From: Cronobacter sakazakii
Lineage (GTDB): Bacteria > Pseudomonadota > Gammaproteobacteria > Enterobacterales > Enterobacteriaceae
Direction: 5' to 3'
NCBI RefSeq assembly: GCF_000982825.1
Contig: NZ_CP011047.1
Coordinates: 1,922,001 to 1,986,000, forward strand
Length of the DNA: 64,000 nucleotides
Shown in pieces: positions 8,515 through 17,152 of this stretch. The position numbers and the translations under genes were made by a program. Under the pieces are notes generated by a model, which saw nothing but the letters and a program-made list of their open reading frames with translations, ran no database searches and had not been told where the DNA came from. Within the stretch, counting starts at the first letter, position 1; every line of letters starts with the position of its first letter.

Positions 8515-9709
8515 GGATGGCCCCCTCGCGATCTAAAGCTTTCAGCAATACCCCTTTTGAGATAACGCCCACATACTGTTGTTCGTCGCCGATGACCGGG
8601 ACGGCACACGGCGCAAGCCCAACCGGTGAGAGCAGTTCGCTTAACGGCGTATCGGCGCTTACCGCCGCGGGTGTCTCCAGCAACGCGCTGTCCAGCCCCT
8701 GGCCTGCCGCCAGCGCCGCTTTCAGGGAATCGACAGACACGGTGCCGACAAAGCGGTTGCCGCGCTCGACGACGTAGCCAAATTCACGGTCTTCATCCTG
8801 CAACAGCTTGATGGCCGAGCGCGGGCCAAAGCCTGGCGTTTTACGCAACAGGCCCGCCGGGCTGCGGCGTGCGATATCTTTCGCGCTAAAGACCTGGCTA
8901 ATATCAACACCGCGGAAAAACGTGCGCACATAATCGTTCGCCGGATTATTCAAAATTTCATCCGGCGTGCCGACCTGCACCACTTCGCCGTTTTGCATAA
9001 TCGCGATGCGATCGCCAATTCGCATGGCTTCATCCAGGTCATGGGAAATAAACACGATGGTGCGCTGGTGGCGCGACTGAAGCTTAATTAATTCATCCTG
9101 CATTTCACTGCGAATTAACGGATCGAGCGCCGAGAAGGCTTCATCCATTAACAGGATGTCAGGGTTAATGGCCAGCGCGCGCGCAAGCCCGACACGCTGG
9201 CGCATTCCGCCTGAAAGTTCATCGGGATACGCGTGGGCGTAATTCTCAAGCCCGACCTGGCGCAGAGCGTCAAGCGCTTTTTCCTGACGCTCTTTTTGCG
9301 GCACGCCAGCTAATTCCATGCCGAAGGCGGTATTATTTAAAACCGTCATATGCGGCATCAGCGCAAATGACTGGAATACCATCGCTATCTTTTTCTTGCG
9401 CACCTCGCGCAGCGCGGCGTCAGATATTCTGGCGATATCCTCGCCGTCAATCAGCACCTGACCGCGGGTGGGTTCAATCAGGCGATTGAGAAGGCGAACC
9501 ATAGTGGATTTACCCGAGCCGGATAACCCCATGATCACAAATATCTCGCCTTCTTCAATGGCCAGAGTGGCGTCTTTTACGCCGACAGACAGCCCAGTCT
9601 TTTCCAGTATTTCGGCTTTTGAAAGCCCTTGTTCAATATATTTAAAGGCCCGCTGTGGGTGCTCTCCAAATATTTTATATAGATTCTTAATTTCTAATTT
9701 AATTGCCAT
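8507..9709 (-). CDS. proV: ProV, ATPase of the glycine betaine ABC importer
   Basis: The 400-residue protein has Walker A GLSGSGKST (near residue 60), the signature LSGGMRQR, Walker B DILLMDEAFSALD, and the H-loop FISHDLDEA. Two C-terminal CBS domains (about 270-400) sense ionic strength and gate transport in this family. It is the first gene of proVWX. The start ATG is preceded by an AT-rich region, and in E. coli H-NS represses the operon through the start of proV. Confidence 0.97.
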   Translation of the reverse strand: MAIKLEIKNLYKIFGEHPQRAFKYIEQGLSKAEILEKTGLSVGVKDATLAIEEGEIFVIMGLSGSGKSTMVRLLNRLIEPTRGQVLIDGEDIARISDAALREVRKKKIAMVFQSFALMPHMTVLNNTAFGMELAGVPQKERQEKALDALRQVGLENYAHAYPDELSGGMRQRVGLARALAINPDILLMDEAFSALDPLIRSEMQDELIKLQSRHQRTIVFISHDLDEAMRIGDRIAIMQNGEVVQVGTPDEILNNPANDYVRTFFRGVDISQVFSAKDIARRSPAGLLRKTPGFGPRSAIKLLQDEDREFGYVVERGNRFVGTVSVDSLKAALAAGQGLDSALLETPAAVSADTPLSELLSPVGLAPCAVPVIGDEQQYVGVISKGVLLKALDREGAIHD

Positions 9710-9777
9710 GCAATAGCGTGAGTCCTGTTATATTTTGCCGTTAAGATGATTCCTGCAGGAAATAGTTACCGGGGCAT

Positions 9778-9805
9778 ACCCTAGCATACTCAGATTCTGA
9801 GACAA
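9778..9805 (-). promoter_or_regulatory. proU sigma-70 promoter (P2-like)
   Basis: On the minus strand TTGTCT (9800-9805) and TAGGGT (9778-9783) are 16 bp apart. The downstream leader around 9740-9775 (CCGGTAACTATTTCCTGCAG) closely resembles the E. coli proU P2 region as I recall it. The suboptimal elements and AT-rich surroundings fit osmotic and H-NS control. Confidence 0.75.
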
Positions 9806-10063
9806 CCCTCAATTTCCGCAGTCCGGGGCGAATTGCGTCGTCGAATGGCGATTATTTCCCGCTATTGCTGGGCTGAGCGGCAATGAATGAAGTGTGATAT
9901 TTTTGCGGCCAGGTGTCGAAATGGCGGGTGAATCGGCGTGATTCACCCGTGAGAGTCCGGAAATAGCGGTCAGGAATGTCGCAGAGATATTTTCGTGGAT
10001 TTTACAATTTTGCAGCAAATAATTCTGCGAAATTTATAGCGATTATTTGCGCCTGAGGGCGAA
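9806..10063. other. nrdF-proV intergenic region with a perfect 10-bp hairpin
   Basis: Together with the proU promoter this makes a 354-bp gene-free stretch. It holds an isolated inverted repeat (cgggtgaatc/gattcacccg, 9925-9949) without a T-run, which may protect the nrdF mRNA 3' end or be a stray palindrome. No gene is visible. Confidence 0.6.
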
Positions 10064-11026
10064 TTAAAAATCCCAGTCTTCGTCTTCGGTTTCCACCGCT
10101 TTGCCCATGACATAAGACGAGCCAGAGCCGGAGAAAAAGTCGTGGTTTTCATCGGCACCGGGGGAGAGGGCGGCCAGAATCGACGGGTTCACCTGCGCCA
10201 TTTCCGGCGGGAACAGCGCCTCATAACCGAGATTCATCAGCGCTTTGTTGGCGTTGTAACACAAAAACGCGCTGACATCGTCCACCCAGCCGACGTCGCG
10301 ATACAGCGCTTCGGTGTACGCAAGTTCGTTGTCGTAGAGTTCCATCATCAGATCCAGCGCGAAAGTTTTGAGCGATTCGCGCCGCGCGGCGTCCTCTTGC
10401 GCCAGCGCCTGCTGATATTTGTAGCCGATGTAATACCCATGCACCGCCTCGTCGCGAATGATAAGACGAATCAGATCGGCGGTATTAGTGAGCTTGCCGC
10501 GGCTCGACCAGTACATCGGCAGATAAAAACCGGAGTAGAACAGGAAAGATTCCAGAAATACGCTCGCGATTTTCTTCTTCAGCGGATCGTCCTCGCGATA
10601 ATGCGCAAGGATAATCTGCGCTTTGCGTTGCAGCGGCGCGTTTTCTTCACTCCAGGCGTAGGCGGCGTCCACGTCCGGCGTCTGGCAGAGCGTGGAGAAA
10701 ATCGAGCTGTACGAGCGCGCGTGTACCGCCTCCATAAAGCTCACGTTCGAGAGCACCGCTTCTTCGTGCGGTGTCAGCGCGTCGGCCATCAGCGCGGGCG
10801 CGCCCACCGCGTTTTGAATGGTGTCGAGCAGCGTCAGCCCGGTAAAAACGCGGATGGTCAGCTGCTGCTCGCCGGGCGTTAGGGTCTGCCAGGCCGGAAT
10901 ATCGTTTGAGAGCGGCACTTTTTCCGGCAGCCAGAAGTTGCTGGTGAGCCGGTTCCACACCTCCAGATCTTTCTCGTCCTGAAGTTTATTCCAGTTAATG
11001 GCGCTAATACGGCTTAAACGGATCAT
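10064..11026 (-). CDS. nrdF: NrdF, class Ib ribonucleotide reductase beta subunit
   Basis: The 320-residue protein (E. coli 319) carries the di-metal ligand motifs SFMEAVHARSYSS and RDEAVHGYYIGYKYQ, plus the acidic C-terminal tail EDEDWDF that docks on NrdE. It holds the tyrosyl-radical di-manganese (or di-iron) centre that starts catalysis, and NrdI supplies the oxidant for Mn assembly. It is the last gene of nrdHIEF, 9 bp after nrdE. Confidence 0.97.
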   Translation of the reverse strand: MIRLSRISAINWNKLQDEKDLEVWNRLTSNFWLPEKVPLSNDIPAWQTLTPGEQQLTIRVFTGLTLLDTIQNAVGAPALMADALTPHEEAVLSNVSFMEAVHARSYSSIFSTLCQTPDVDAAYAWSEENAPLQRKAQIILAHYREDDPLKKKIASVFLESFLFYSGFYLPMYWSSRGKLTNTADLIRLIIRDEAVHGYYIGYKYQQALAQEDAARRESLKTFALDLMMELYDNELAYTEALYRDVGWVDDVSAFLCYNANKALMNLGYEALFPPEMAQVNPSILAALSPGADENHDFFSGSGSSYVMGKAVETEDEDWDF

Positions 11027-11035
11027 GGTGTTTCC

Positions 11036-13186
11036 TCACAGGGCGCAGGAGACGCAGCCCTCAATTTCGGTGCCTTCCAGCGCCAGCTGGCGCAGTCGAA
11101 TGTAATAGAGCGTCTTGATGCCTTTCTTCCAGGCGTAAATCTGCGCTTTGTTGATATCGCGCGTGGTGGCGGTATCCGGGAAAAAGAGCGTCAGCGACAG
11201 CCCCTGATCCACATGGCGCGTCGCCTCGGCGTAGGTATCGATGATCTTCTCGGGGCCGATTTCATACGCATCCTGGTAGAGCGACAGATTCTCGTTGGTC
11301 ATAAACGGCGCGGGGTAATAGACGCGGCCGATTTTGCCTTCCTTGCGGATTTCGATTTTCGAGACGATCGGGTGAATGCTCGACGTCGCATGGTTGATAT
11401 ACGAGATAGAGCCGGTCGGCGGCACCGCCTGGAGATTGCGGTTATAGAGCCCGTGACGCATCACGTCGTCGCGAAGCGCGCGCCACATCTCTGGCGTCGG
11501 CAGCGTAATGCCCGCGCGCGCGAATAATTCTGCGACCCGCGCGGTGCGCGGCGTCCATATCTGCGTAAGGTATTTGTCAAAGTACTCGCCGCTCGCGTAG
11601 CGCGACGCTTCGAACCCTTCAAACCGCTCGCCGCGCTCGCGCGCCAGTTTCATCGACGTGTTCAGCGCGTGCCAGGTAACGGTATAAAAATAGAGGTTAG
11701 TGAAATCGAGCCCTTCCGGCGAGCCATAAGCGATGCCTTCGCGCGCCAGGTAGCCGTGCAGGTTCATCTGCCCAAGCCCGATGGCGTGCGAGGCGGCGTT
11801 GCCCGCTTCGATGGACGGCACGCTGCGGATATGGCTCATGTCTGACACCGCCGTCAGCGCGCGTACCGCTACTTCCACCGTCCGGCCGAAATCGGGCGAA
11901 TCCATGGTATGCGCGATATTCAGCGAGCCGAGATTGCAGGAGATATCGTGGCCTGTGGTCGCGTAATTGAGGTTTTCATCAAACGTGGAGGCGCTGTTGA
12001 CCTGCAAAATCTCCGAGCACAGGTTGCTCATGTTAATGCGCCCGGCAATCGGGTTGGCGCGGTTCACCGTATCCTCAAACATGATGTACGGATAGCCGGA
12101 TTCAAACTGAATTTCCGCCAGGCGCTGGAACAGTTCGCGCGCGCTGATATAGCGCTTGCGGATACGCTCGTCTTCCACCAGTTGTGAATACATCTCGCTG
12201 ACGCTGATATCGCCGAACGGCTTGCCGTAAATACGCTCCACGTCATAGGGCGAAAACAGCGCCATCTGCGCGTTGGCTTTCGCCAGCTCAAAGGTGATGT
12301 CGGGGATCACGACACCAAGCGAGAGCGTTTTGATGCGGATTTTCTCATCGGCGTTTTCACGTTTGGTATCGAGAAAACGCAGGATATCCGGGTGATGCGC
12401 GCTCAGATAGACCGCACCCGCGCCCTGGCGCGCGCCGAGCTGATTGGCGTAAGAGAAGGCGTCTTCCAGCATTTTCATCACCGGGATAACGCCGGAGGAC
12501 TGGTTTTCGATGCGCTTAATCGGCGCGCCCGCTTCACGCAAATTCGAGAGCGAAAACGCCACGCCGCCGCCGCGTTTGGAGAGCTGGAGCGCGGCGTTTA
12601 CCGCGCGGCCGATGGACTCCATATTATCTTCAATACGCAGCAGGAAGCAGGAGACCAGTTCGCCGCGCTGCTTTTTCCCGCAGTTCAGGAATGTGGGCGT
12701 GGCGGGCTGGAAGCGGCTGCTTAAGATTTCATCGAGGATCTGGCGCGCCAGCGTTTCATCGCCGCAGGCGAGCGTCAGCGCCACCATGCAGGCGCGATCC
12801 GGGAAGTGCTCCAGATAGCGCTTGCCGTCGAAGGTTTTCAGCGTGTAGCTGGTGTAAAACTTCCACGCGCCGAGAAATGTTTTAAAGGTAAAACCGTAGC
12901 GCTGTGCCTCATCAAACAGCCCGGCAACGAAGCTGGCGTCGTAGCGTTTGAGGACATTCTCATCGTAATAGCCTTCGCTTACGAGATACGCCAGACGCGC
13001 GTGGGTGTCGGGAAACGTCACCGAGCGCGGCGCCACATGCGCGGTCATAAACGCCGCCACCGCCTCGCGGTCTTTCTCAAACTGGATGCGTCCGTCGGCA
13101 TCGTAAAGGTTGAGCATCGCGTTCAGCGCGTGATAGTCCGGCGGCGTTTGCAGTACGGCGTCGCCGGTTAATGTTGTCGTTGCCAA
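11036..13186 (-). CDS. nrdE: NrdE, class Ib ribonucleotide reductase alpha subunit
   Basis: The 716-residue catalytic subunit reduces ribonucleoside diphosphates to deoxyribonucleotides. Visible features are the conserved CGKKQRGELVSCF region with the active-site cysteine, NLCSEI with the radical cysteine, PPTGSISYINHATSSIHP, and the C-terminal redox pair CVSC just before the end. Class Ib proteins lack the N-terminal ATP-cone of NrdA, consistent with the direct start here. Electrons come from NrdH. The start overlaps the nrdI end by 19 bp. Confidence 0.97.
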   Translation of the reverse strand: MATTTLTGDAVLQTPPDYHALNAMLNLYDADGRIQFEKDREAVAAFMTAHVAPRSVTFPDTHARLAYLVSEGYYDENVLKRYDASFVAGLFDEAQRYGFTFKTFLGAWKFYTSYTLKTFDGKRYLEHFPDRACMVALTLACGDETLARQILDEILSSRFQPATPTFLNCGKKQRGELVSCFLLRIEDNMESIGRAVNAALQLSKRGGGVAFSLSNLREAGAPIKRIENQSSGVIPVMKMLEDAFSYANQLGARQGAGAVYLSAHHPDILRFLDTKRENADEKIRIKTLSLGVVIPDITFELAKANAQMALFSPYDVERIYGKPFGDISVSEMYSQLVEDERIRKRYISARELFQRLAEIQFESGYPYIMFEDTVNRANPIAGRINMSNLCSEILQVNSASTFDENLNYATTGHDISCNLGSLNIAHTMDSPDFGRTVEVAVRALTAVSDMSHIRSVPSIEAGNAASHAIGLGQMNLHGYLAREGIAYGSPEGLDFTNLYFYTVTWHALNTSMKLARERGERFEGFEASRYASGEYFDKYLTQIWTPRTARVAELFARAGITLPTPEMWRALRDDVMRHGLYNRNLQAVPPTGSISYINHATSSIHPIVSKIEIRKEGKIGRVYYPAPFMTNENLSLYQDAYEIGPEKIIDTYAEATRHVDQGLSLTLFFPDTATTRDINKAQIYAWKKGIKTLYYIRLRQLALEGTEIEGCVSCAL

Positions 13187-13569
13187 AATTCGCTCACTCC
13201 CTTACGCACGTTATCGATATCTTGCCCGGTGCCCATCAGCTCGAAGCGATAGAGAAACGGCACCTGACATTTATGGGCGATGATGTCGCCAGCGCGGCAA
13301 TACCCTTCGCCGAAATTACGGTTGCCTGCGGCGATCACCCCGCGCAGCAACGCGCGGTTGTGTTCATCATTAAGAAACCGAATCACCTGGCGCGGTACGG
13401 CACCGGCGGTGCCGCCACCGCCGTAGGTTGGCACCACCAGGATGTAAGGCTCGTCTGCCCGCAGCCGCTCGCGGTCTTCCAGCGGAATTCGCGCCGCCGG
13501 CAGCCCCAGACGCGCGATAAACCGGTGGGTGTTTTCCGAGCGGCTGGAGAAGTAAATGAGCCTGGTCAT
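13168..13569 (-). CDS. nrdI: NrdI, flavodoxin-like activator of the class Ib reductase
   Basis: The 133-residue protein (E. coli 136) has a flavodoxin-like FMN site: IYFSSRSENTHRF near the start, VPTYGGGGTAGAVP, and AAGNRNFGEGYC. It provides superoxide/peroxide to oxidise the Mn2 centre of NrdF. It overlaps nrdH by 4 bp (ATGA type) and nrdE by 19 bp, so the four genes are tightly coupled. Confidence 0.96.
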   Translation of the reverse strand: MTRLIYFSSRSENTHRFIARLGLPAARIPLEDRERLRADEPYILVVPTYGGGGTAGAVPRQVIRFLNDEHNRALLRGVIAAGNRNFGEGYCRAGDIIAHKCQVPFLYRFELMGTGQDIDNVRKGVSEFWQRQH

Positions 13570-13811
13570 GCGTTCGCCGCAAGGGAGTCCGCGCGCAGGC
13601 GGTTAATCATGTCCGGGCGAAAACCACTCCAGCTCAGGGAGTCGGTCATCACGACCGGTAACTGGCGAAAACCCTGTGCGCGCAGCGTGTCGATGGCTTC
13701 CGGCTGCTCGTCGAGATTGATGGTGTCAAACGCGATCTCGCGGCTTTCCAGCGCGCGTTTAGTGGCGTGACACTGGACGCAATCATTTCTTGTGTAAATA
13801 GTTATGCGCAT
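13566..13811 (-). CDS. nrdH: NrdH, glutaredoxin-like electron donor of NrdEF
   Basis: The 81-residue protein starts at MRITIYTRN and has the redox motif CVQC (residues 11-14) and the substrate-side motif WSGFRPD. The length matches E. coli NrdH exactly. In-frame upstream starts would add an AT-rich, non-homologous extension, so I rejected them. It is the first gene of nrdHIEF. A NrdR box lies about 105 bp upstream. Confidence 0.96.
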   Translation of the reverse strand: MRITIYTRNDCVQCHATKRALESREIAFDTINLDEQPEAIDTLRAQGFRQLPVVMTDSLSWSGFRPDMINRLRADSLAANA

Positions 13812-13915
13812 GATTCGTATTCTCATCAATAGATTAAAATCCCCACAGCGAGGCAGTGAAGATTGGGGTTGTCTGATAAGAAAGATACTAGATGTAGTTA
13901 TAATAAGTTTCAACT

Positions 13916-13931
13916 ACGCAATATATAGGGT
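13916..13931 (-). promoter_or_regulatory. NrdR box upstream of nrdHIEF
   Basis: acgcaatatatagggt matches the NrdR consensus acaCwAtATaTwGtgt at about 14 of 16 positions. NrdR is the nucleotide-sensing repressor of ribonucleotide reductase operons and normally binds paired boxes. A much weaker candidate (about 9 of 16 matches) lies at 13883-13898. Confidence 0.65.
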
Positions 13932-14086
13932 TTATGGAGAAGGGCGTGTCAACGCCGCGCAGACGCAGGCAGGACGCCATTCAGGCACAAGAAAGATTTT
14001 TGAGAGGAAGAAGGGCAGAGAAGAGACTTACAAGACGCCGTTCCCCGGCAGCGCCGGGGAAAAGGCATTGAACCGTGCTTCAGAGG

Positions 14087-14413
14087 TTAGCGGCGGGTAA
14101 TCAGCAGCGCGCCGAGGAAGATCCCGACCGCTGCGCCGATACCCAGGCTGCTCAGCGGGCGCTCGCGCACAAACGTGCTCGCGCAGCTCACCGCGTCACG
14201 GGCCGCCTGAGAAACCTGGCTTCTCCCGTGCATACGGGCGCGGGTTTCGCGCAGCAGCGATTCTGCTTTACGGCGCGCCACATCCGCTTCGCCTTTGGCA
14301 TCGCTGCCCCAGGATTTGAGTACGCCTTCCAGCGTATCGGCGAGGCGGCTAATGTCCTGGTTAATCTCATCCACACCAGCGTTCACGTCACTACGGGTAT
14401 TTCGGTTAAACAT
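14087..14413 (-). CDS. ygaM: YgaM, ElaB/YgaM/YqjD-family membrane-anchored ribosome-associated protein
   Basis: The 108-residue protein has an amphipathic, charged helical N-terminal part and a single C-terminal membrane helix with GxxxG spacing (LGIGAAVGIFLGALLI) ending in ITRR. This is the DUF883 layout. Family members are tail-anchored inner-membrane proteins, some of which bind ribosomes in stationary phase. Position next to nrdH and ygaC is as in E. coli. Confidence 0.93.
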   Translation of the reverse strand: MFNRNTRSDVNAGVDEINQDISRLADTLEGVLKSWGSDAKGEADVARRKAESLLRETRARMHGRSQVSQAARDAVSCASTFVRERPLSSLGIGAAVGIFLGALLITRR

Positions 14414-14573
14414 AACGCTCTCCCTTTTGTGTTTACTTAATAACAGTATAGAACAAAATGTGAGCCGTCTCGGCGCGTGGGGCCGTCAGGAGGCGTTTCT
14501 GGACTTTTCCGAAAGCCCTGCTATTCCTCCTAATGTAAGGTTTCCCCGCAGCTGAAGCAGATGAGGAAAATTT

Positions 14574-14918
14574 ATGTATTTACGACCCGATGAGGTGGCG
14601 CGCGTCCTGGAGAAAGCCGGATTTACCATGGATGTGGTGACGCCAAAAACTTATGGTTATCGTCGCGGCGAGAATTATGTCTATGTGAATCGTGAAGCGC
14701 GGATGGGGCGCACGGCGCTGGTTATTCACCCGACGCTCAGAGAGCGCAGCCAGTCGCTGGCGGACCCGGCTTCAGAAATGAAAACCTGCGATCACTACCA
14801 GCAGTTTCCGCTGTGGCTTGGCGGGGACGCGCAGGAGCATTACGGCATCCCGCTGGGATTCAGCTCCCGCATGGCGCTGGAGCGTTATCTGAACGGCTTA
14901 TTTGGCGAACCGCAGTAA
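14574..14918 (+). CDS. ygaC: YgaC, conserved small protein (DUF2002)
   Basis: The 114-residue protein is nearly collinear with E. coli YgaC (MYLRPDEVARVLEKAGF, YGYRRGENYVYVNREARMGR, ALERYLNGLFGE). The gene is reported to be Fur-regulated in E. coli. I see no clear Fur box in the short upstream region. No enzymatic motif is visible and the function is unknown. Confidence 0.92.
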   Translation: MYLRPDEVARVLEKAGFTMDVVTPKTYGYRRGENYVYVNREARMGRTALVIHPTLRERSQSLADPASEMKTCDHYQQFPLWLGGDAQEHYGIPLGFSSRMALERYLNGLFGEPQ

Positions 14919-14929
14919 ACCGTCCCTTC

Positions 14930-15385
14930 TCAGGCCTGCGCGCTGACCGGCGCAGCGGGGCTTACCCGGAACAGACGGCGGCAATAATCGAGGAAATACC
15001 CGTAGGCCGCCCCCATCATCATCGACACCACAATATTGGAGCTTACCGCGGTAATAATCTGCGGGATATCCGCGCCGACAAACAGCAGGATGGCGGCGTA
15101 CACCGGCGACTGAAAAGTAATGTAGGCGATAACATCTGCCAGATTTTTCACCAGGCGGCCCTTACCCACACGCGCGGCAAGGCGCATCACGGCGTCACGG
15201 TAAAGGCCATACGGCCAGGCAATCACCATATTGACCGGGATCGCCATCAGGCGTGACGAGAGCGATTGTTCGAAGCTCATTCCTGAGACGAATATTTCAA
15301 TCATCATCCCCACGACGGAGCAATACACTACCATGGCAAACGTGTCCGCTACGGCGTGACGCAGGCGAGAATGCGGCGAAAACAT
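14930..15385 (-). CDS. alaE: AlaE, L-alanine exporter
   Basis: The 151-residue protein starts at MFSPHSRLRHAVADTFAM, matching E. coli AlaE (149 aa). A 38-residue in-frame upstream extension has no homology and was excluded. It has four predicted membrane helices and the conserved NLADVIAYITFQSPVYAAI and SSNIVVSMMMGAAYGYFLDYCRR segments. The family exports excess L-alanine. It is convergent with ygaC, with only 11 bp between the stops. Confidence 0.94.
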   Translation of the reverse strand: MFSPHSRLRHAVADTFAMVVYCSVVGMMIEIFVSGMSFEQSLSSRLMAIPVNMVIAWPYGLYRDAVMRLAARVGKGRLVKNLADVIAYITFQSPVYAAILLFVGADIPQIITAVSSNIVVSMMMGAAYGYFLDYCRRLFRVSPAAPVSAQA

Positions 15386-15898
15386 CGAATTAAGCTCCTG
15401 GCTCATCAACAGGGAAAACGGGAAGGTAAAGGCTATGCTGGCGATATGCCTTGCATTTTGCGTTGATGATAGAGTATATGGCTGGCTTATTGCTTTCAAT
15501 TAGCGATAAATTTTTATTTATCGCCGCTTTGTCCATAAAATCCTCTGTAAATTCAAAAACGTGCGGCGCTTCGCTATTTTTTCGCACTCGTTATCATTTT
15601 TATATTTAGTTTCAATGGGTTATTTTTTCTCTGGCAAACGTATTGCTTCGCCTGCGGCAGAGAATTTTTTGCCAGGCGTTTTTGGGTTTGTCGTGGAGTT
15701 TTCCATAGCGTCTGCGTGAAAATTGCAGCTTTTTATGCTGTTCTGGCGTGAGGTACAGGCAGGTGCCATGGGAAGGATTTATCGGTGCGATGAATATGAT
15801 TAGCCCGCCGTAAAACAGGTTTAACCATTATTCAGCCCAACTCTGTGCGTGCTGTCGGATAATGCCCGTCATGCTTTCTACGGGGATTAACTATCATC
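15386..15898. other. 513-bp AT-richer intergenic region upstream of alaE and the 102-aa orphan
   Basis: This holds the divergent upstream regions. A possible alaE promoter is TTGAAA (15494-15499) with TATACT (15473-15478) on the minus strand, but the spacing is short (15 bp). E. coli carries stpA beyond alaE. No stpA-like reading frame remains here. Small open frames show no coding character. Confidence 0.5.
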
Positions 15899-16207
15899 AT
15901 GGACGCAATCAGCGACGTGTTATATCAGGTTGAACGGGGCATTATGGCGCTCGTTCGTGAAGGGGATTTGCGCAAAAAACTGCGGCGATTCTGGTTTGAA
16001 TCGCTTATCGACATATCGCCCGCCGCACTGCCAGAAGCACTACAGCGCGAGCTGCATATGCTTCGTGCGCCTTTCAGCGCTGTGCAGGCGCGCCCGGTCG
16101 CGCAGTGGAGTGAGAACGAGGTTCAGCAGTGGCTTAAAGCTGTCCTGAGGTTTTATCACAGGCTGAGTGAACAGGCGTTCAGAGAGAATGCGGGGCAGAA
16201 GATGTAA
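15899..16207 (+). CDS. Hypothetical protein, 102 aa
   Basis: I do not recognise this gene. The predicted protein is soluble and mostly helical, with alternating charged and hydrophobic residues (GIMALVREGDLRKKLRRFWF, QWLKAVLRFYHRLSEQAF), no signal peptide and no membrane span. The start ATG follows a GGGGATTAA segment that is only a fair ribosome-binding site. Codon use resembles the host. REP-like palindromes begin right after the stop codon. Confidence 0.6.
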   Translation: MDAISDVLYQVERGIMALVREGDLRKKLRRFWFESLIDISPAALPEALQRELHMLRAPFSAVQARPVAQWSENEVQQWLKAVLRFYHRLSEQAFRENAGQKM

Positions 16208-16274
16208 GGCGGATGCACTTCGCTTATCCGCCAGACGTAAAACCGAAGGGTGGGTAAGCGAAGCGCACCCACCG
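16204..16274. repeat. REP-like palindrome pair
   Basis: The first palindrome (16204-16232, ggcggatgcacttcgcttat then ccgcc) resembles the classic enterobacterial REP core. The second (16248-16274, gggtgggtaagcgaagcgca then cccaccg) is the same module seen near 6300 and 31900. Confidence 0.75.
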
Positions 16275-16315
16275 TGAAACGCCGCTACCGTACTCACAAC
16301 CGGCGCGGCCGCAGA

Positions 16316-16498
16316 TCAACACACCCCGAAATCGCCGTCTTCTTTATACAGCGCCACATCGGCGGCTTTCAGCGTGACTTTCTCACCCTGCTCGTCATCC
16401 GGGCGCACCGCGACAATCTGATCGCCATGCACTTCGATAACTTTCAGTTTCGGGCCGCCCAGACGCGGTTGAACGATATCGCCTGCTGCAAACATCAT
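16316..16498 (-). CDS. YodC-like small protein (DUF2158)
   Basis: The 60-residue protein MMFAAGDIVQPRLGGPKLKV... is a small beta-rich fold. It contains GDIVQPRLGGPKLKVIEV and the ending DFGVC, typical of the YodC/DUF2158 family, whose function is unknown. A second methionine (residue 2) could be the start. An aggag-type ribosome-binding site lies just upstream on the minus strand. Confidence 0.85.
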   Translation of the reverse strand: MMFAAGDIVQPRLGGPKLKVIEVHGDQIVAVRPDDEQGEKVTLKAADVALYKEDGDFGVC

Positions 16499-16720
16499 GA
16501 CCTCCTTTATTCATAGGGTTTCTGTAACAGTAGCCCACCACCGCGCTCACCGACAACCGCAATCCCGCGCTTTGTTGGCAAAATGTTAATAACTTATCTT
16601 CTGTATAGCCGCGTTAGGCCAGGTAAAGTCCTGTATGGCGGGTGGCGCTTTGTGTTTCAGCGACTAAACTTAATAAAAATAAGCGACTTACAACACCTGC
16701 AAAAAACTACAGGAGTAACT

Positions 16721-16879
16721 ATGGGATTCTGGAGAATCATTTTTACCATCATTCTGCCGCCGCTTGGCGTACTGCTGGGGAAAGGTGTCGGTGGGGCGTT
16801 CCTTATTAACATCCTCCTGACGCTGCTGGGCTATTTCCCGGGGCTCATCCACGCCTTCTGGGTGCAAACCAAAAACTAA
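16721..16879 (+). CDS. yqaE: YqaE, Pmp3-family small membrane protein
   Basis: The 52-residue protein has two transmembrane helices (FWRIIFTIILPPLGVLLG and FLINILLTLLGYFPGLIHAFWV), the Pmp3/UPF0057 pattern. Eukaryotic members modulate membrane potential and ion homeostasis. Bacterial YqaE is stress-induced and of uncertain role. The start follows an AGGAG at 711-715 of this kilobase (5-bp spacing). An upstream in-frame extension was rejected. Confidence 0.93.
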   Translation: MGFWRIIFTIILPPLGVLLGKGVGGAFLINILLTLLGYFPGLIHAFWVQTKN

Positions 16880-16892
16880 TCCCTCTTTAAAG

Positions 16893-16917
16893 AAACCCGC
16901 TACGGCGGGTTTTTTTA
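16893..16917 (+). terminator. Intrinsic terminator of yqaE
   Basis: The 7-bp stem aacccgc/gcgggtt, with a tacg loop and a run of seven T residues, starts 14 bp after the stop. Confidence 0.9.
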
Positions 16918-17063
16918 CGCATGATTTCTGCCATTTTTTCCCGCCCTTTTCCCGTTTCAACCCGACTGCGAAACCGCTCACGATTTAACCGCAGTGTTGC
17001 ATTTTAATTGCATACAAAACGTGCGGATTTACTCGCGCTTAACAATATTTTAGCGAATGAACT

Positions 17064-17089
17064 GTTTTAATCGAAACTTTTGCCGATAA
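17064..17089 (+). promoter_or_regulatory. Candidate flagellar sigma-28 promoter of the FIST chemoreceptor
   Basis: 17082-17089 is an exact GCCGATAA, the sigma-28 (FliA) -10 element, 63 bp ahead of the gene start. The expected -35 (TAAAGTTT) is poorly matched at the right distance (gttttaa). The call therefore rests on the -10 element and on the target being a chemoreceptor. Confidence 0.45.
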
Positions 17090-17152
17090 CAGAGGGGCAG
17101 AGAGGCGTTTTTCTCTGAATAACTTGAAAAATAGAGATAAAAAGAGGCCACC

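Noticed and set aside
13883..13898. Second NrdR box paired with 13916-13931
   Set aside because: Only about 9 of 16 positions match, and the spacing is not the expected whole number of helical turns. I left it as a weak mention.
13811..13913. Longer NrdH start
   Set aside because: The extra residues are AT-rich and non-homologous. The 81-residue form equals the known protein.
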